Source of the DNA: Deltaproteobacteria bacterium
GTDB lineage: Bacteria; Myxococcota_A; UBA9160; SZUA-336
NCBI GenBank assembly: GCA_030665705.1
Contig: DAOUZG010000086.1
Coordinates: 1-7,327 of the forward strand
Reading direction: 5' to 3'
DNA: 7,327 nucleotides
Shown here: one piece after another, positions 1 to 6,810 of the stretch
How the letters are laid out: every line of letters starts with the position of its first letter
Numbering within the stretch: the stretch's first letter is position 1
Notes under the pieces: model-generated
The model's input: the letters and a program-made list of their open reading frames with translations, nothing else
Database searches by the model: none
What the model was told of the DNA's origin: nothing
Position numbers and translations under genes: made by a program

Positions 1-171
1 GAGGAGGAGCTCGGAGAGGCGATTCGGGCGCACGCGGCGTGGATCTCCTCGGAGATCCTGGCAACCGAGCTCGAGCCCCGCAGTCCATCCGAGAAGCCGG
101 GTGGCGTTCGACACGAGTCCAAGGTCGAAGGCACACCGATCGGCGTCTGGATCGAGGTTGTAGGCTCGTAG
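1..171 (+). CDS. ileS: C-terminal end of a probable isoleucyl-tRNA synthetase (5' end outside window)
   Basis: Reading frame 1 is open from the first base to a TAG at 169-171, giving 56 residues. It contains AIRAHAAWISSEILATELEP, which resembles the last helix of the C-terminal domain of long-form IleRS (typically a H..YI..ETLAT.LE pattern), followed by a strand-like VEGTPIGVWIEV segment like the 'dG..v.v.l' strand that ends many of those enzymes. IleRS charges tRNA-Ile in the cytoplasm; this piece would lie beyond the anticodon-binding domain, far from the active site. No catalytic motif is in the window, so the call rests only on this short tail. The stop is followed immediately by a VOC-protein remnant in another frame, so the extreme C-terminus could have been altered by the same rearrangement. 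Another class Ia synthetase or an unrelated protein remains possible. Confidence 0.5.
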   Translation, partial: EEELGEAIRAHAAWISSEILATELEPRSPSEKPGGVRHESKVEGTPIGVWIEVVGS

Positions 172-253
172 ACCGTCTGGGGAAGGATTCTTCTTCGCCG
201 ATCCCGACGGCCTCAAACTCGAGGTGGTGCACGAGCCGCTCACGAACCCCTGA
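164..253 (+). pseudogene. VOC (glyoxalase-fold) family protein, C-terminal remnant
   Basis: Frame 2 between a TAG at 161-163 and the TGA at 251-253 encodes 29 residues ending in GFFFADPDGLKLEVVHEP plus LTNP. The F.F.DPDG..LE(V/L) signature is the last beta strand of vicinal-oxygen-chelate proteins such as glyoxalase I or bleomycin-resistance relatives; its Glu normally supplies a metal ligand. A full protein of this family is about 120-150 residues, and this piece has no in-frame ATG, GTG or TTG, so it cannot be translated independently. Nothing VOC-like appears upstream in any frame, where the sequence instead reads as the tail of the preceding gene. The likely history is a deletion that removed the 5' four-fifths of the gene. 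Residues before GFFFADPDG are probably not original VOC sequence. The motif is clear; the ancestral substrate cannot be known. Confidence 0.7.
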
Positions 254-283
254 AGCTCCCAATCCCCACCACGCCGCCCGAGC

Positions 284-1372
284 TCAGGAAGCGAGTCTTT
301 CAAACAGCTCGAAGTAGGCCGCCGTGATCCGCTCGGGTTGGAAGCGCTCCGGCAGGACGGGTGGCTCGAGCGGGCCCCCTGCCAGCACACGCCCGATCCC
401 GGCTGCGAGATCTTCCGGTGAACCGCCGCCCACGAGGAGGCCCCCGGAAGCCTCCTCCAGGATCTCGCGCGTCCCTCCCGGCTCGTCGACGGCGACCACC
501 GGGACCCCGCAGGCCAACGCCTCGAGCAGCGCGTTGGGGAGCCCTTCGAACTCCGAGCTCTGTACAAACACCGCCGCACGCCGCAACCACGGAAACGGGT
601 TGGCGACAAAGCCCGGCAGGTGGACCCGGTCGGAGATCCCGAGCCGAAGCGCCGTCGCTTCCAGCACCGCTCGCTCGGGGCCCTCTCCGAGAATCCACAG
701 ATGTGCGTCGGGCCTCGCGAGCCCGATGAGACGGAACGCCTCGAGAAGCTTTCCGAACGCCTTCTGGGGAGCAAGTCGGCCCATGGCTACCAGGTGCAGT
801 CCCCCCTCGCTCAGGGGGGACGAGCCGGACTCCGCCTGGCGCCGGATCGCTTCGACGTCGATCGGGTTCGGAATGTGATGGAGTCGCCCTCGCGGTGTGC
901 CGAATCGGGTCGCGAGGTCCTCGGCCACGGCACGGGCCGGACAGACGATCGCGTCCGCACGCGGGTAGAGCAGCCGGTAGCCGAGCTCCCACATTCGGGC
1001 GTGTCCGACCGTTGCGAGCTCGGCCGAGACTGTGTTCGCCTCCCGAACGACCAGACGTACCCCCTTCGGGAATAAGAGGCGGGACGCGAGGAGGGCGAGA
1101 TTCAGATAGCCGAGCGTGGAGAAGACAACGCGCGGGCGTAGTCGATAGGTCAGGCGGAGGAGCGGTCCGGGCGCGTAGCGCACGCGTCGAACCCCCAGGT
1201 CGTGGAGCGCCACGTCCGGCGGAACCTGCGGAAGCAGTGCCCCGCTTCGTGCGACGAGTGCGAGGTGCGGCTCGACGCGCTCACGCGGTAGGTCTGCGAG
1301 TAGTCGGATCACCACCCGTTCCGCCCCTCCTGGCTCGAGGGAGGGGAGGACGAAGAGGACCCGGAGCGACAC
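284..1372 (-). CDS. GT4-family glycosyltransferase (GT-B fold)
   Basis: This is a 362-aa cytoplasmic or membrane-associated sugar transferase, probably using a nucleotide-sugar donor in polysaccharide, glycolipid or O-antigen-like synthesis. The N-terminal Rossmann domain opens with RVLFVLPSLEPGGAERV (residues 4-20), the acceptor-side glycine loop of this family. IPNPID at 167-172 marks the hinge. The donor domain follows: GRLAPQK (198-204, with R199 and K204 the usual phosphate-binding pair), LWILGEGPE (225-233), and the E-x7-E motif E276-E284 within EFEGLPNALLEALACG. Length is normal for GT4 and there is no signal peptide. The GTG at 1372-1370 is chosen because homology begins there, 5 bases after the leuS stop. 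The frame stays open far upstream inside leuS, but that stretch is antisense-style GC-rich noise. No good Shine-Dalgarno sequence precedes the GTG, so translational coupling to leuS is likely. The acceptor and sugar cannot be read from sequence. Confidence 0.93.
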   Translation of the reverse strand: MSLRVLFVLPSLEPGGAERVVIRLLADLPRERVEPHLALVARSGALLPQVPPDVALHDLGVRRVRYAPGPLLRLTYRLRPRVVFSTLGYLNLALLASRLLFPKGVRLVVREANTVSAELATVGHARMWELGYRLLYPRADAIVCPARAVAEDLATRFGTPRGRLHHIPNPIDVEAIRRQAESGSSPLSEGGLHLVAMGRLAPQKAFGKLLEAFRLIGLARPDAHLWILGEGPERAVLEATALRLGISDRVHLPGFVANPFPWLRRAAVFVQSSEFEGLPNALLEALACGVPVVAVDEPGGTREILEEASGGLLVGGGSPEDLAAGIGRVLAGGPLEPPVLPERFQPERITAAYFELFERLAS

Positions 1373-1377
1373 GGCCC

Positions 1378-3996
1378 TCAGAGAACCAGGTTGACCAGGC
1401 GCCCCGGGACGTAGACAACGCGCCGCAGGCTCCGGCCACCGACGTGGCGCTGGACGCCCGGCTCGGCGAGCGCGCGTTCGCGCACCAGCTCCTCCGAGGC
1501 GTCGGGCGGAACACGGATCCGCGCACGAAGCTTCCCCTGCACCTGGACGACGAGCTCGACCTCTTCCTGCTGGAGAAGTGCGGGATCCGCTTCGGGCCAG
1601 TGCTCGTAGGCGAGGGTCCAGGGATGCCCGAGCTTCTCCCAGATCTCCTCGGCGAGGTGAGGCGCAAAGGGGGAGAGCAGCAGCGCAAAGGTCTCCGCAG
1701 CAGATCGGGGAATCGGAGCGTCCTTCTCGATGTTGCGAACGAAGACCATGAGCGCGGAGATGGCCGTATTGAACTCCATCTTTTCGACGTCGCGCGTGAC
1801 GTGGTCCACGGTCTGCGCCACGAGTCGCTGCTGTGCCAGTGTCCCGGGCCCCTCCGCGAGAGCCCGTACCGCGTCGTCCCCCTCTCTGTTGTCCTCCAGG
1901 ACCAGCCGGTAGGCACGCTGAAGGAAGCGGTAGACGCCGAGGATTCCCTCCGTCGACCAGGGTGCCGACTTCTGAAGCGGCCCCATGAACATCTCGTAGA
2001 GCCGCATCGAATCCGCGCCGTGCTGCTGAATTACCTCGTCGGGGTTCACGACGTTTCCCCGGCTCTTGGACATCTTCTCGATGACCTCTTCGAGCTCGAC
2101 GCCGCTGTCCGAATGAAGAGGCCGACCGTCCGACCACCGCACGTCCGAGGGCGCCACCCAGCGCTCGGCGAACTCCCGGCTCGAGGAGGCGTGAAACGGG
2201 GTCTCCCCCTCGTAGCGGACTTCGCGAGGGCTGTAGGCTTTGTCTGCGTCGTTTAGATCGACGAAGAAGCGATACCCCTTCCCCTGGATCATTCCCTGGT
2301 TGATGAGTTTCTGAAACGGCTCCTTGGTCGACGCAAGGCCGATGTCGTAGAGCACCTTGTGCCAGAAGCGCGAATAGAGAAGGTGCAGGACTGCGTGCTC
2401 CGCGCCCCCCACGTACAGGTCCACGGGCATCCAGTAGCGCTCGGCTTCCGGGGACCAGGGCGCCTCGTTGCTGTGCGGATCGACGAAACGCAAGAAGTAC
2501 CAGCAGCTCCCCGCCCACTGCGGCATCGTGTTCGAATCCCGCCGGGCGGGACGACCGGTCTCGGGGTCCGTCGTCTCGATCCAGTGCGGGGCACGGGTGA
2601 GCGGCGCCTCGAAGCTCCCAGTCGGCTTGAAGTCCTCGAGCTCGGGGAGCTCGACGGGAAGCTCGCTGTCCGGGACGAGCTTGGTCGTGCCGTCCTCGAG
2701 ATGCAGCACCGGGAAGGGCTCCCCCCAGTAGCGCTGACGGCTGAAGAGCCAGTCGCGCAGCCGGTAAGTGATCGCGCGACGGCCGACCCCGTGCTCCTCG
2801 AGCCAGTCGTTCATCCGTTCCTTCGCTTGCGGGGTCGGGAGCCCGTTGAGGAGGCCGGAGTTCACACCGACCCCGTCGCCGACATAGGCGGCCTGCGAGA
2901 TATCACCCCCCGAGACGACCTCGACGATGGGCAGGTTGAAGGCTTTAGCAAACTCGTAGTCACGCTCGTCGTGTGCGGGAACCGCCATGATGGCCCCGGT
3001 TCCGTACCCCATCAGGACGTAGTCCGCGATCCAGACGGAAATCCGTTCATCGTTGACGGGGTTCAAGGCGTAGGCCCCCGTGAACACCCCCGTCTTCGCC
3101 TGAGCCTCTGCCATGCGCGCGAGCTCACTCTTCCGAGCCGACTGCTCGACGTAGGCGCGGACCTCGTCGCGGCGTTCCGCAGTGGTTATCCGCTCGACGA
3201 GCGGATGCTCCGGCGCGAGGACCATGTAGGTGGCACCGAACAGCGTATCCGGACGCGTGGTGAAGACCTCGATCTTCTCATCGGGCAAGTCAGGGAGCGG
3301 GAAATCGACGTTGGCACCCTCCGAGCGGCCGATCCAGTCGCGCTGCATCTTCTTGATCGGCTCGGGCCAGTCGAGCTCGTCTAGATCCTCGAGCAGCCGC
3401 TCCGCGTAAGCGGTGATTCGGAGCATCCACTGCTTCAGCGGAACCCGGTAGACGGGATACCCGCCGATGTCGCTCTTCCCGTCTCGAACCTCCTCGTTCG
3501 CCAGCACCGTCCCGAGCTCCGGACACCAGTTCACCGGAACCTCGGCCTGGTACGCGAGGCCGCGCTCGTAGAGCCGGCAGAAGATCCACTGGGTCCACCG
3601 GACGTAGTCGGGGTCGATCGTGCCGAACTCCCGGTCCCAGTCGTAGCTCAGCCCGAGCGACTGAATCTGCCGACGGAAGTTCACGATGTTGCGCTCCGTC
3701 GTCGGGCGCGGGTGCTCGCCGGTCCGGATCGCGTGCTGCTCCGCCGGAAGGCCGAACGCGTCCCACGCCATGGGGTGGAGCACGTTGAAGCCCCGCATCC
3801 GCTTGTAGCGGCAGATCGCGTCGGTCGCGACGTAGCCCTTGGGGTGCCCCACGTGGAGCCCATCCCCGGACGGATAGGGGAACATGTCGAGCACGTAGAG
3901 CTTCGGCCGGCTCGGATCGATCTCCGCCTTGAAGGTCTTGTTCTCGAGCCAGTACCGCTGCCACTTGAGCTCGATCCCGCTCGGTTCGTAGGCCAT
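1378..3996 (-). CDS. leuS: Leucyl-tRNA synthetase
   Basis: This cytoplasmic class Ia enzyme activates leucine with ATP and loads it on tRNA-Leu, with a second site that hydrolyses mischarged tRNA. It has 872 residues, normal for bacterial LeuRS. The catalytic Rossmann fold starts with [18 protein letters not shown], whose HVGH (48-51) is the HIGH signature. The CP1 editing domain is intact: TRPDT at 247-251, [18 protein letters not shown] further on, with D346 in the position of the editing aspartate. [21 protein letters not shown] (near residue 530) returns to the catalytic domain, a leucine-specific insertion follows, and KMSKS lies at 641-645. The C-terminal tRNA-contact domain ends in the typical LVNLVL. 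The ATG at 3996 matches the family start ([16 protein letters not shown]); GGAG lies about 12 bases upstream, which is weak. It sits 23 bp after the lipoprotein gene and 5 bp before the glycosyltransferase, so all probably share a transcript. No defect seen. Confidence 0.99.
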   Translation of the reverse strand: MAYEPSGIELKWQRYWLENKTFKAEIDPSRPKLYVLDMFPYPSGDGLHVGHPKGYVATDAICRYKRMRGFNVLHPMAWDAFGLPAEQHAIRTGEHPRPTTERNIVNFRRQIQSLGLSYDWDREFGTIDPDYVRWTQWIFCRLYERGLAYQAEVPVNWCPELGTVLANEEVRDGKSDIGGYPVYRVPLKQWMLRITAYAERLLEDLDELDWPEPIKKMQRDWIGRSEGANVDFPLPDLPDEKIEVFTTRPDTLFGATYMVLAPEHPLVERITTAERRDEVRAYVEQSARKSELARMAEAQAKTGVFTGAYALNPVNDERISVWIADYVLMGYGTGAIMAVPAHDERDYEFAKAFNLPIVEVVSGGDISQAAYVGDGVGVNSGLLNGLPTPQAKERMNDWLEEHGVGRRAITYRLRDWLFSRQRYWGEPFPVLHLEDGTTKLVPDSELPVELPELEDFKPTGSFEAPLTRAPHWIETTDPETGRPARRDSNTMPQWAGSCWYFLRFVDPHSNEAPWSPEAERYWMPVDLYVGGAEHAVLHLLYSRFWHKVLYDIGLASTKEPFQKLINQGMIQGKGYRFFVDLNDADKAYSPREVRYEGETPFHASSSREFAERWVAPSDVRWSDGRPLHSDSGVELEEVIEKMSKSRGNVVNPDEVIQQHGADSMRLYEMFMGPLQKSAPWSTEGILGVYRFLQRAYRLVLEDNREGDDAVRALAEGPGTLAQQRLVAQTVDHVTRDVEKMEFNTAISALMVFVRNIEKDAPIPRSAAETFALLLSPFAPHLAEEIWEKLGHPWTLAYEHWPEADPALLQQEEVELVVQVQGKLRARIRVPPDASEELVRERALAEPGVQRHVGGRSLRRVVYVPGRLVNLVL

Positions 3997-4019
3997 GGCG
4001 CGAAGGTACTCCGGATCGG

Positions 4020-5303
4020 CTAGCGCGTCAGGCTTACGGGGGCCGCCGTAATGTTCCAGGTGAATCCTCGGAGATCCGGCGGGAACCGGAAGATCTCCTC
4101 CCGGCCAAACCCTTCCCCGGTCCAGAGGTAGCGCCGAACGGCTCCCTGGTCATCCGCCGCGACGTAGATCTCGTCCCGGCCGTCCCCGTCTAGATCCAGC
4201 AGAGCCGTCGCGTGCTCGAAGCTCGAGGAGTCGGCGTCGATCTGCGTCTTCTCCCACCCCTCGGCTCCAGGCCGGAGGAGCCAGAGACCGGAGCGGAACC
4301 CCGCGGCCACGAGCTCGGGGCGGCCGTCCCCGTCCACGTCCCCGGGCACGAGGAACCGGCAGAGCAGGTCGTCCAGCCTCACGAGCGTTTCGCCCGGCCC
4401 CCCCGAGTTCGGAAAGCGGTGCACCTCCACGCTCGCGACCCGGACTCCGCCGCGAATCTGCCCCTCCACGGAAGCGTAGACCTCGGGTCGGCCGTCCATG
4501 TCCAGGTCGGTGATCAGGACCTCCTTAGCGTGGCGATCCTCCAGGTCCACGAACACCTCGCGCTGCCCGTCTAGGGTGTAGCGGAGGATCTGACCGGGCT
4601 GCGGCTTGTCCTTCAGGGTGTTCGGGTGGCTGGGGGTTGCGAGGATCTCCTGGATGCCGTCCCCGTCGAGGTCGCCGACCTCCACCTCGTGGACAAAGGT
4701 GTCGGGCTGCCGGTCGAGCTCACGCACCTCCACCGATCCATCCGTAATCTTCACCACGGCCACGACCCCCTGGTCGTGAGTCGCGAGCACGATTTCCGGC
4801 CCCCCGTCCAGATCGAGGTCAGCGAGCTCCAAATCCCGCAGGCGGTTGTGCGTCCCGCCGAAGCTGGGCGCCCAGAGCGTCTCCGACTCCCAGCCGGTCT
4901 CCCCGCGACGCCAGAGCCGGAGGCGAGCCGCGTTTCCGGAGATCGTGAGGAGACCCGGTTCTCTCCCGGGCGCCTCAAACGGCACCGCCTTGTGGAAGAC
5001 GTTGCTCTCGGTGTCCCGCAGAGTCTCGTGGATCCACCGTCCCCCTTCTCGACGAAGGATCAACAGGGTCGCGTCGCCCGGTGTCTTGCCGGGCTTCCCG
5101 TCGGGCCCCGGTGGGAAAACCGAGAGCGCCAGCAGGAGCGCGCGATCGAGGGTTGCCGGGGCTGGAGGTGCCGGACCCGGTCCAGGGTCGGCCTCGACGC
5201 GTGCCGCGGAAGCGAGCCGCTGCGGCTCGCCGGCAGGCTCGGCACCACACCCACCTACGGCCGCAAGAGTCATGCAAGCAAGGAGCAAGAAGAGCCCACG
5301 CAC
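4020..5303 (-). CDS. VCBS/FG-GAP-repeat outer-envelope lipoprotein
   Basis: This 427-aa exported protein of unknown substrate is probably a beta-propeller anchored by lipid at the cell envelope. Starting at GTG 5303-5301, residues 2-18 form a short signal peptide ([17 protein letters not shown]) ending in the lipobox VGGC with Cys19 as the lipidated residue. A Pro/Ala/Gly-rich linker (about 22-50) follows. Five Asp-rich loops of the integrin-like calcium-binding type occur at 162-167 (DLDLDG), 211-216 (DLDGDG), 266-271 (DLDMDG), 322-327 (DVDGDG) and 370-375 (DLDGDG), spaced 48-56 residues. Each is followed by a PEI/QEI/PEV/PEL/DEI strand, as in FG-GAP repeats, and an earlier diverged blade may lie near 77-130. 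The frame is open 41 codons further upstream (ATG at 5426), but that would bury the signal peptide and overlap the small gene at 5357-5491. An AGGGGG site 9 bases before the GTG supports the shorter start. Binding or adhesion is an inference; no enzymatic motif seen. Confidence 0.9.
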   Translation of the reverse strand: MRGLFLLLACMTLAAVGGCGAEPAGEPQRLASAARVEADPGPGPAPPAPATLDRALLLALSVFPPGPDGKPGKTPGDATLLILRREGGRWIHETLRDTESNVFHKAVPFEAPGREPGLLTISGNAARLRLWRRGETGWESETLWAPSFGGTHNRLRDLELADLDLDGGPEIVLATHDQGVVAVVKITDGSVEVRELDRQPDTFVHEVEVGDLDGDGIQEILATPSHPNTLKDKPQPGQILRYTLDGQREVFVDLEDRHAKEVLITDLDMDGRPEVYASVEGQIRGGVRVASVEVHRFPNSGGPGETLVRLDDLLCRFLVPGDVDGDGRPELVAAGFRSGLWLLRPGAEGWEKTQIDADSSSFEHATALLDLDGDGRDEIYVAADDQGAVRRYLWTGEGFGREEIFRFPPDLRGFTWNITAAPVSLTR

Positions 5304-5312
5304 GAGACGGAT

Positions 5313-5318
5313 CCCCCT
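5313..5318 (-). promoter_or_regulatory. Shine-Dalgarno site deciding the lipoprotein start
   Basis: On the minus strand AGGGGG lies 9 bases before the GTG at 5303-5301. It supports this GTG, directly before the signal peptide, over the upstream in-frame ATG at 5426. Confidence 0.6.
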
Positions 5319-5356
5319 GGAGGCGGGACGAGGGTAGCGCCGAGCGCCCGGATCCG

Positions 5357-5491
5357 TCAGCCCACGAGCACCCAGAGCAGGCTCAGGAGGACCCAGCCGC
5401 CGAGTATGCGCAGGAGAAGGGCCCACGTCTGGCGACGGAGCACCGCGGGGGGGAGTCGGAACTCGAAAGGCCCTTCGATCCGCACACGCAT
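5357..5491 (-). CDS. Small single-span membrane protein (44 aa), unknown function
   Basis: The frame runs from ATG 5491-5489 to TGA 5359-5357. The first 23 residues are charged and amphipathic (MRVRIEGPFEFRLPP, then AVLRRQTW). The remainder, ALLLRILGGWVLLSLLWVLVG (24-44), is a single hydrophobic segment reaching the C-terminus, with one Arg near its cytoplasmic side. The RR before the segment predicts an N-in orientation with almost no exposed tail. It is in the same orientation as the lipoprotein gene, 53 bp upstream of it, and could be the first gene of the leuS operon. I do not recognise the family. In its favour are the clean soluble-then-membrane organisation and its placement in an otherwise empty gap. 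Against it are a poor Shine-Dalgarno region (only ...TCAAGC before the ATG) and the ease with which Leu/Val/Trp-rich frames arise in GC-rich DNA. A run of seven C bases in codons 13-15 could slip. Confidence 0.6.
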   Translation of the reverse strand: MRVRIEGPFEFRLPPAVLRRQTWALLLRILGGWVLLSLLWVLVG

Positions 5492-5527
5492 GCTTGACTG
5501 AGAAGTGGCGTCCGAGCCTGGGCGCGT

Positions 5528-5583
5528 GACGGGGATCTGCCTTTGCGCTGCCTCCGACGGGGATTTGCCTTTGCGCTGCGTCC
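5528..5583. repeat. 28-bp tandem duplication in the divergent control region
   Basis: Two head-to-tail units, 5528-5555 and 5556-5583, differ at two of 28 positions (C/T at the eighth to tenth base region of GGGATCTGCC/GGGATTTGCC, and C/G at the fourth base from the end). Both share GCCTTTGCGCTGC. They lie between the start of the minus-strand operon (5491) and the plus-strand gene (5673). They may be a doubled regulator-binding site or simply a recent replication duplication. Confidence 0.85.
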
Positions 5584-5599
5584 TTTTGCGACTAGACTG
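5571..5599 (+). promoter_or_regulatory. Possible sigma70-type promoter for the deoxyhypusine-synthase-like gene
   Basis: TTGCGC at 5571-5576 and TAGACT at 5594-5599 are separated by 17 bases and would start transcription about 65 bases before the ATG at 5673. Matches to consensus are only 3/6 and 4/6. The -35 box would fall inside the second copy of the 28-bp repeat, which would link that repeat to control of this gene. In GC-rich DNA this match is weak evidence. Confidence 0.22.
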
Positions 5600-5660
5600 G
5601 CCGCGGGCGCTCGCGCTTCGGAGACCGCCCTCGGCGCAACGCTCTCACGCCGACCGGCAA

Positions 5661-5667
5661 GGAAGGA
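5661..5667 (+). promoter_or_regulatory. Strong Shine-Dalgarno site for the deoxyhypusine-synthase-like gene
   Basis: GGAAGGA ends 5 bases before the ATG at 5673. It selects this ATG over the in-frame ATG at 5505, whose extra 56 codons would read through the tandem repeat and look non-protein-like. Confidence 0.8.
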
Positions 5668-5672
5668 ACACC

Positions 5673-6791
5673 ATGTCCGATGAGCACGACGCGCAGAAGC
5701 TGGGGTTCGCCTTCATCTACCCCGAGCTGGACGAGCGCTCGCAGAAAGAGAAGGACCAACTGCTGCGCGAGCCGGTCCGTCAGCTCGTCCCCTCAGAGGT
5801 GAAAAGCGTCGCGGACCTCGTGCGTGGCATGGCCCGGATGAGTATCCAGGCTCGCAACCTGGGGCAGTGCTACGACGTGCTGGAGCAGATGCTCCGGGAC
5901 CCGGACCGGCCCACCGTGATGCTCGGCCTGGCCGGGCCGCTCGTCGCGGGCGGTCTCCGGCAGGTCATCCGCGAGATGGTCGAGCACAACCTCGTGGACG
6001 TCGTCGTCTCGACGGGGGCGATCCTCTACCAGGATGTCTACCAGGCCCGCGGATACGATCATTTCCGCGGAACCCCCGAGGCGGACGATGCCGCCCTCCG
6101 GGATCTGCTCATCGATCGGATCTACGACACCTACGTCGACGAGATGGGCTTCGGCCGGGTGGACACCTGGATCGGCCTCCTCGGCGACAAGCTTCCGCCG
6201 GGGAGCTACTCGAGCCGGCAGTTCATGGACGCCGTTGCCGACGAGCTCGAGGATCCGAACTCGATTGTCGTGACCTGTCGGCGGCGGGGCGTGCCGATGT
6301 TCGTCCCCGCGATCAACGACAGCTCCATCGGCATCGGCCTCACCGAGCACCACCACCGGTGCGTCAAGTTCGAGCGCGAGGGGGTTCGGATCGACTCCAT
6401 TCAGGACAACTACGAGCTCACCCAGATCGTCGCGCAGTCCCCGGCAACCGCGGCAATCTACGTGGCCGGCGGGGTCCCGAAGAACTACATCAACGACTCC
6501 GTGGTGATGGGATACATCTTCGGACTCAAGGAGCGCGGACACCGCTACGCCATCCAGACGACGACGGCGGTCACAGCGGACGGAGGGCTCTCGAGCTCGA
6601 CACTCGACGAGGCAAAGAGCTGGGGAAAGATCGATCGAAGGGCCTCGCGCTCCATGGCCTGGGTCGAGCCGACCGTGGCGCTCCCGCTTCTGGTCACCGC
6701 TGCGGTTCAAGACGAGCTCGCGAAGGATCGCGCGCGCCTCTCGCTCTCGTGGAACGGCCAGCTACTCGAGAAGCTCACGCGCGCGGAGTAG
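5673..6791 (+). CDS. Deoxyhypusine synthase family protein (probable bacterial homospermidine-type aminobutyltransferase)
   Basis: This 372-aa cytoplasmic NAD-dependent enzyme belongs to the family that moves the 4-aminobutyl group of spermidine through a lysine-imine intermediate. Family hallmarks run in order: SVADLVRGMARMSIQARNLG (45-64), TVMLGLAGPLVAGGLRQVI (81-99), VDVVVSTGA (108-116), VPAINDSSIG (211-220), VAGGVPKNYI (264-273) and the DEAKSWGKI box (312-320) with K319 matching human catalytic Lys329. D216, D303 and E332 fall where human D238, D313 and D342 contact NAD. Against my recalled human sequence, pocket residues H288, N292, Y305 and D316 read N271, D275, Q295 and L306, while S317, E323 and W327 are kept. 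Classical deoxyhypusine synthase modifies eIF5A, absent from bacteria, so amine transfer to a polyamine such as putrescine is the better guess. Bacterial relatives are often annotated as homospermidine biosynthesis or deoxyhypusine synthase-like proteins (dys/speY type). It is transcribed divergently from the leuS operon. Family certain, substrate unproven. Confidence 0.95.
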   Translation: MSDEHDAQKLGFAFIYPELDERSQKEKDQLLREPVRQLVPSEVKSVADLVRGMARMSIQARNLGQCYDVLEQMLRDPDRPTVMLGLAGPLVAGGLRQVIREMVEHNLVDVVVSTGAILYQDVYQARGYDHFRGTPEADDAALRDLLIDRIYDTYVDEMGFGRVDTWIGLLGDKLPPGSYSSRQFMDAVADELEDPNSIVVTCRRRGVPMFVPAINDSSIGIGLTEHHHRCVKFEREGVRIDSIQDNYELTQIVAQSPATAAIYVAGGVPKNYINDSVVMGYIFGLKERGHRYAIQTTTAVTADGGLSSSTLDEAKSWGKIDRRASRSMAWVEPTVALPLLVTAAVQDELAKDRARLSLSWNGQLLEKLTRAE

Positions 6792-6810
6792 CGCAGGGCG
6801 CTCGAGCGGC

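Noticed and set aside
254..283. Possible bidirectional terminator between convergent genes
   Set aside because: No convincing inverted repeat or T-run is visible in the 30-base gap or just beside it.
39..317. Plus-strand 92-codon frame starting at 39
   Set aside because: Arg/Ser-rich with no motif; it crosses the synthetase tail and the VOC remnant, both of which are supported in other frames.
895..2256. Plus-strand frame of 453 codons antisense to the glycosyltransferase and leuS
   Set aside because: Arg/Pro/Gly-rich, no recognisable motif, and fully explained as the complement of two well-supported genes.
1373..2518. Minus-strand frame open for about 380 codons upstream of the glycosyltransferase start, making an apparent 744-aa protein
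   Set aside because: It overlaps leuS in a different frame, has Arg/Gly/Ala-rich composition with no domain, and the glycosyltransferase homology begins exactly at the GTG at 1372. It is an open shadow frame of GC-rich coding DNA.
2359..3384. Plus-strand frame of 341 codons antisense to leuS
   Set aside because: Lies entirely over the conserved catalytic and editing domains of leuS; composition mirrors antisense codons (many Asp, Val, Arg, Gly).
5337..5347. Small inverted repeat GCGC-CGA-GCGC between the small gene and the lipoprotein gene
   Set aside because: A 4-bp stem with a 3-base loop is expected by chance in GC-rich DNA and has no T-run.
5505..5672. N-terminal extension of the deoxyhypusine-synthase-like protein from the ATG at 5505
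   Set aside because: The extra residues run through the 28-bp tandem repeat, show a duplicated Cys/Ala/Asp-rich peptide without homology, and a strong Shine-Dalgarno site marks the ATG at 5673.
5793..6710. Minus-strand frame of 305 codons antisense to the deoxyhypusine-synthase-like gene
   Set aside because: Low-complexity Val/Asp/Arg/His composition typical of the reverse complement of a real gene; no domain or ribosome site.
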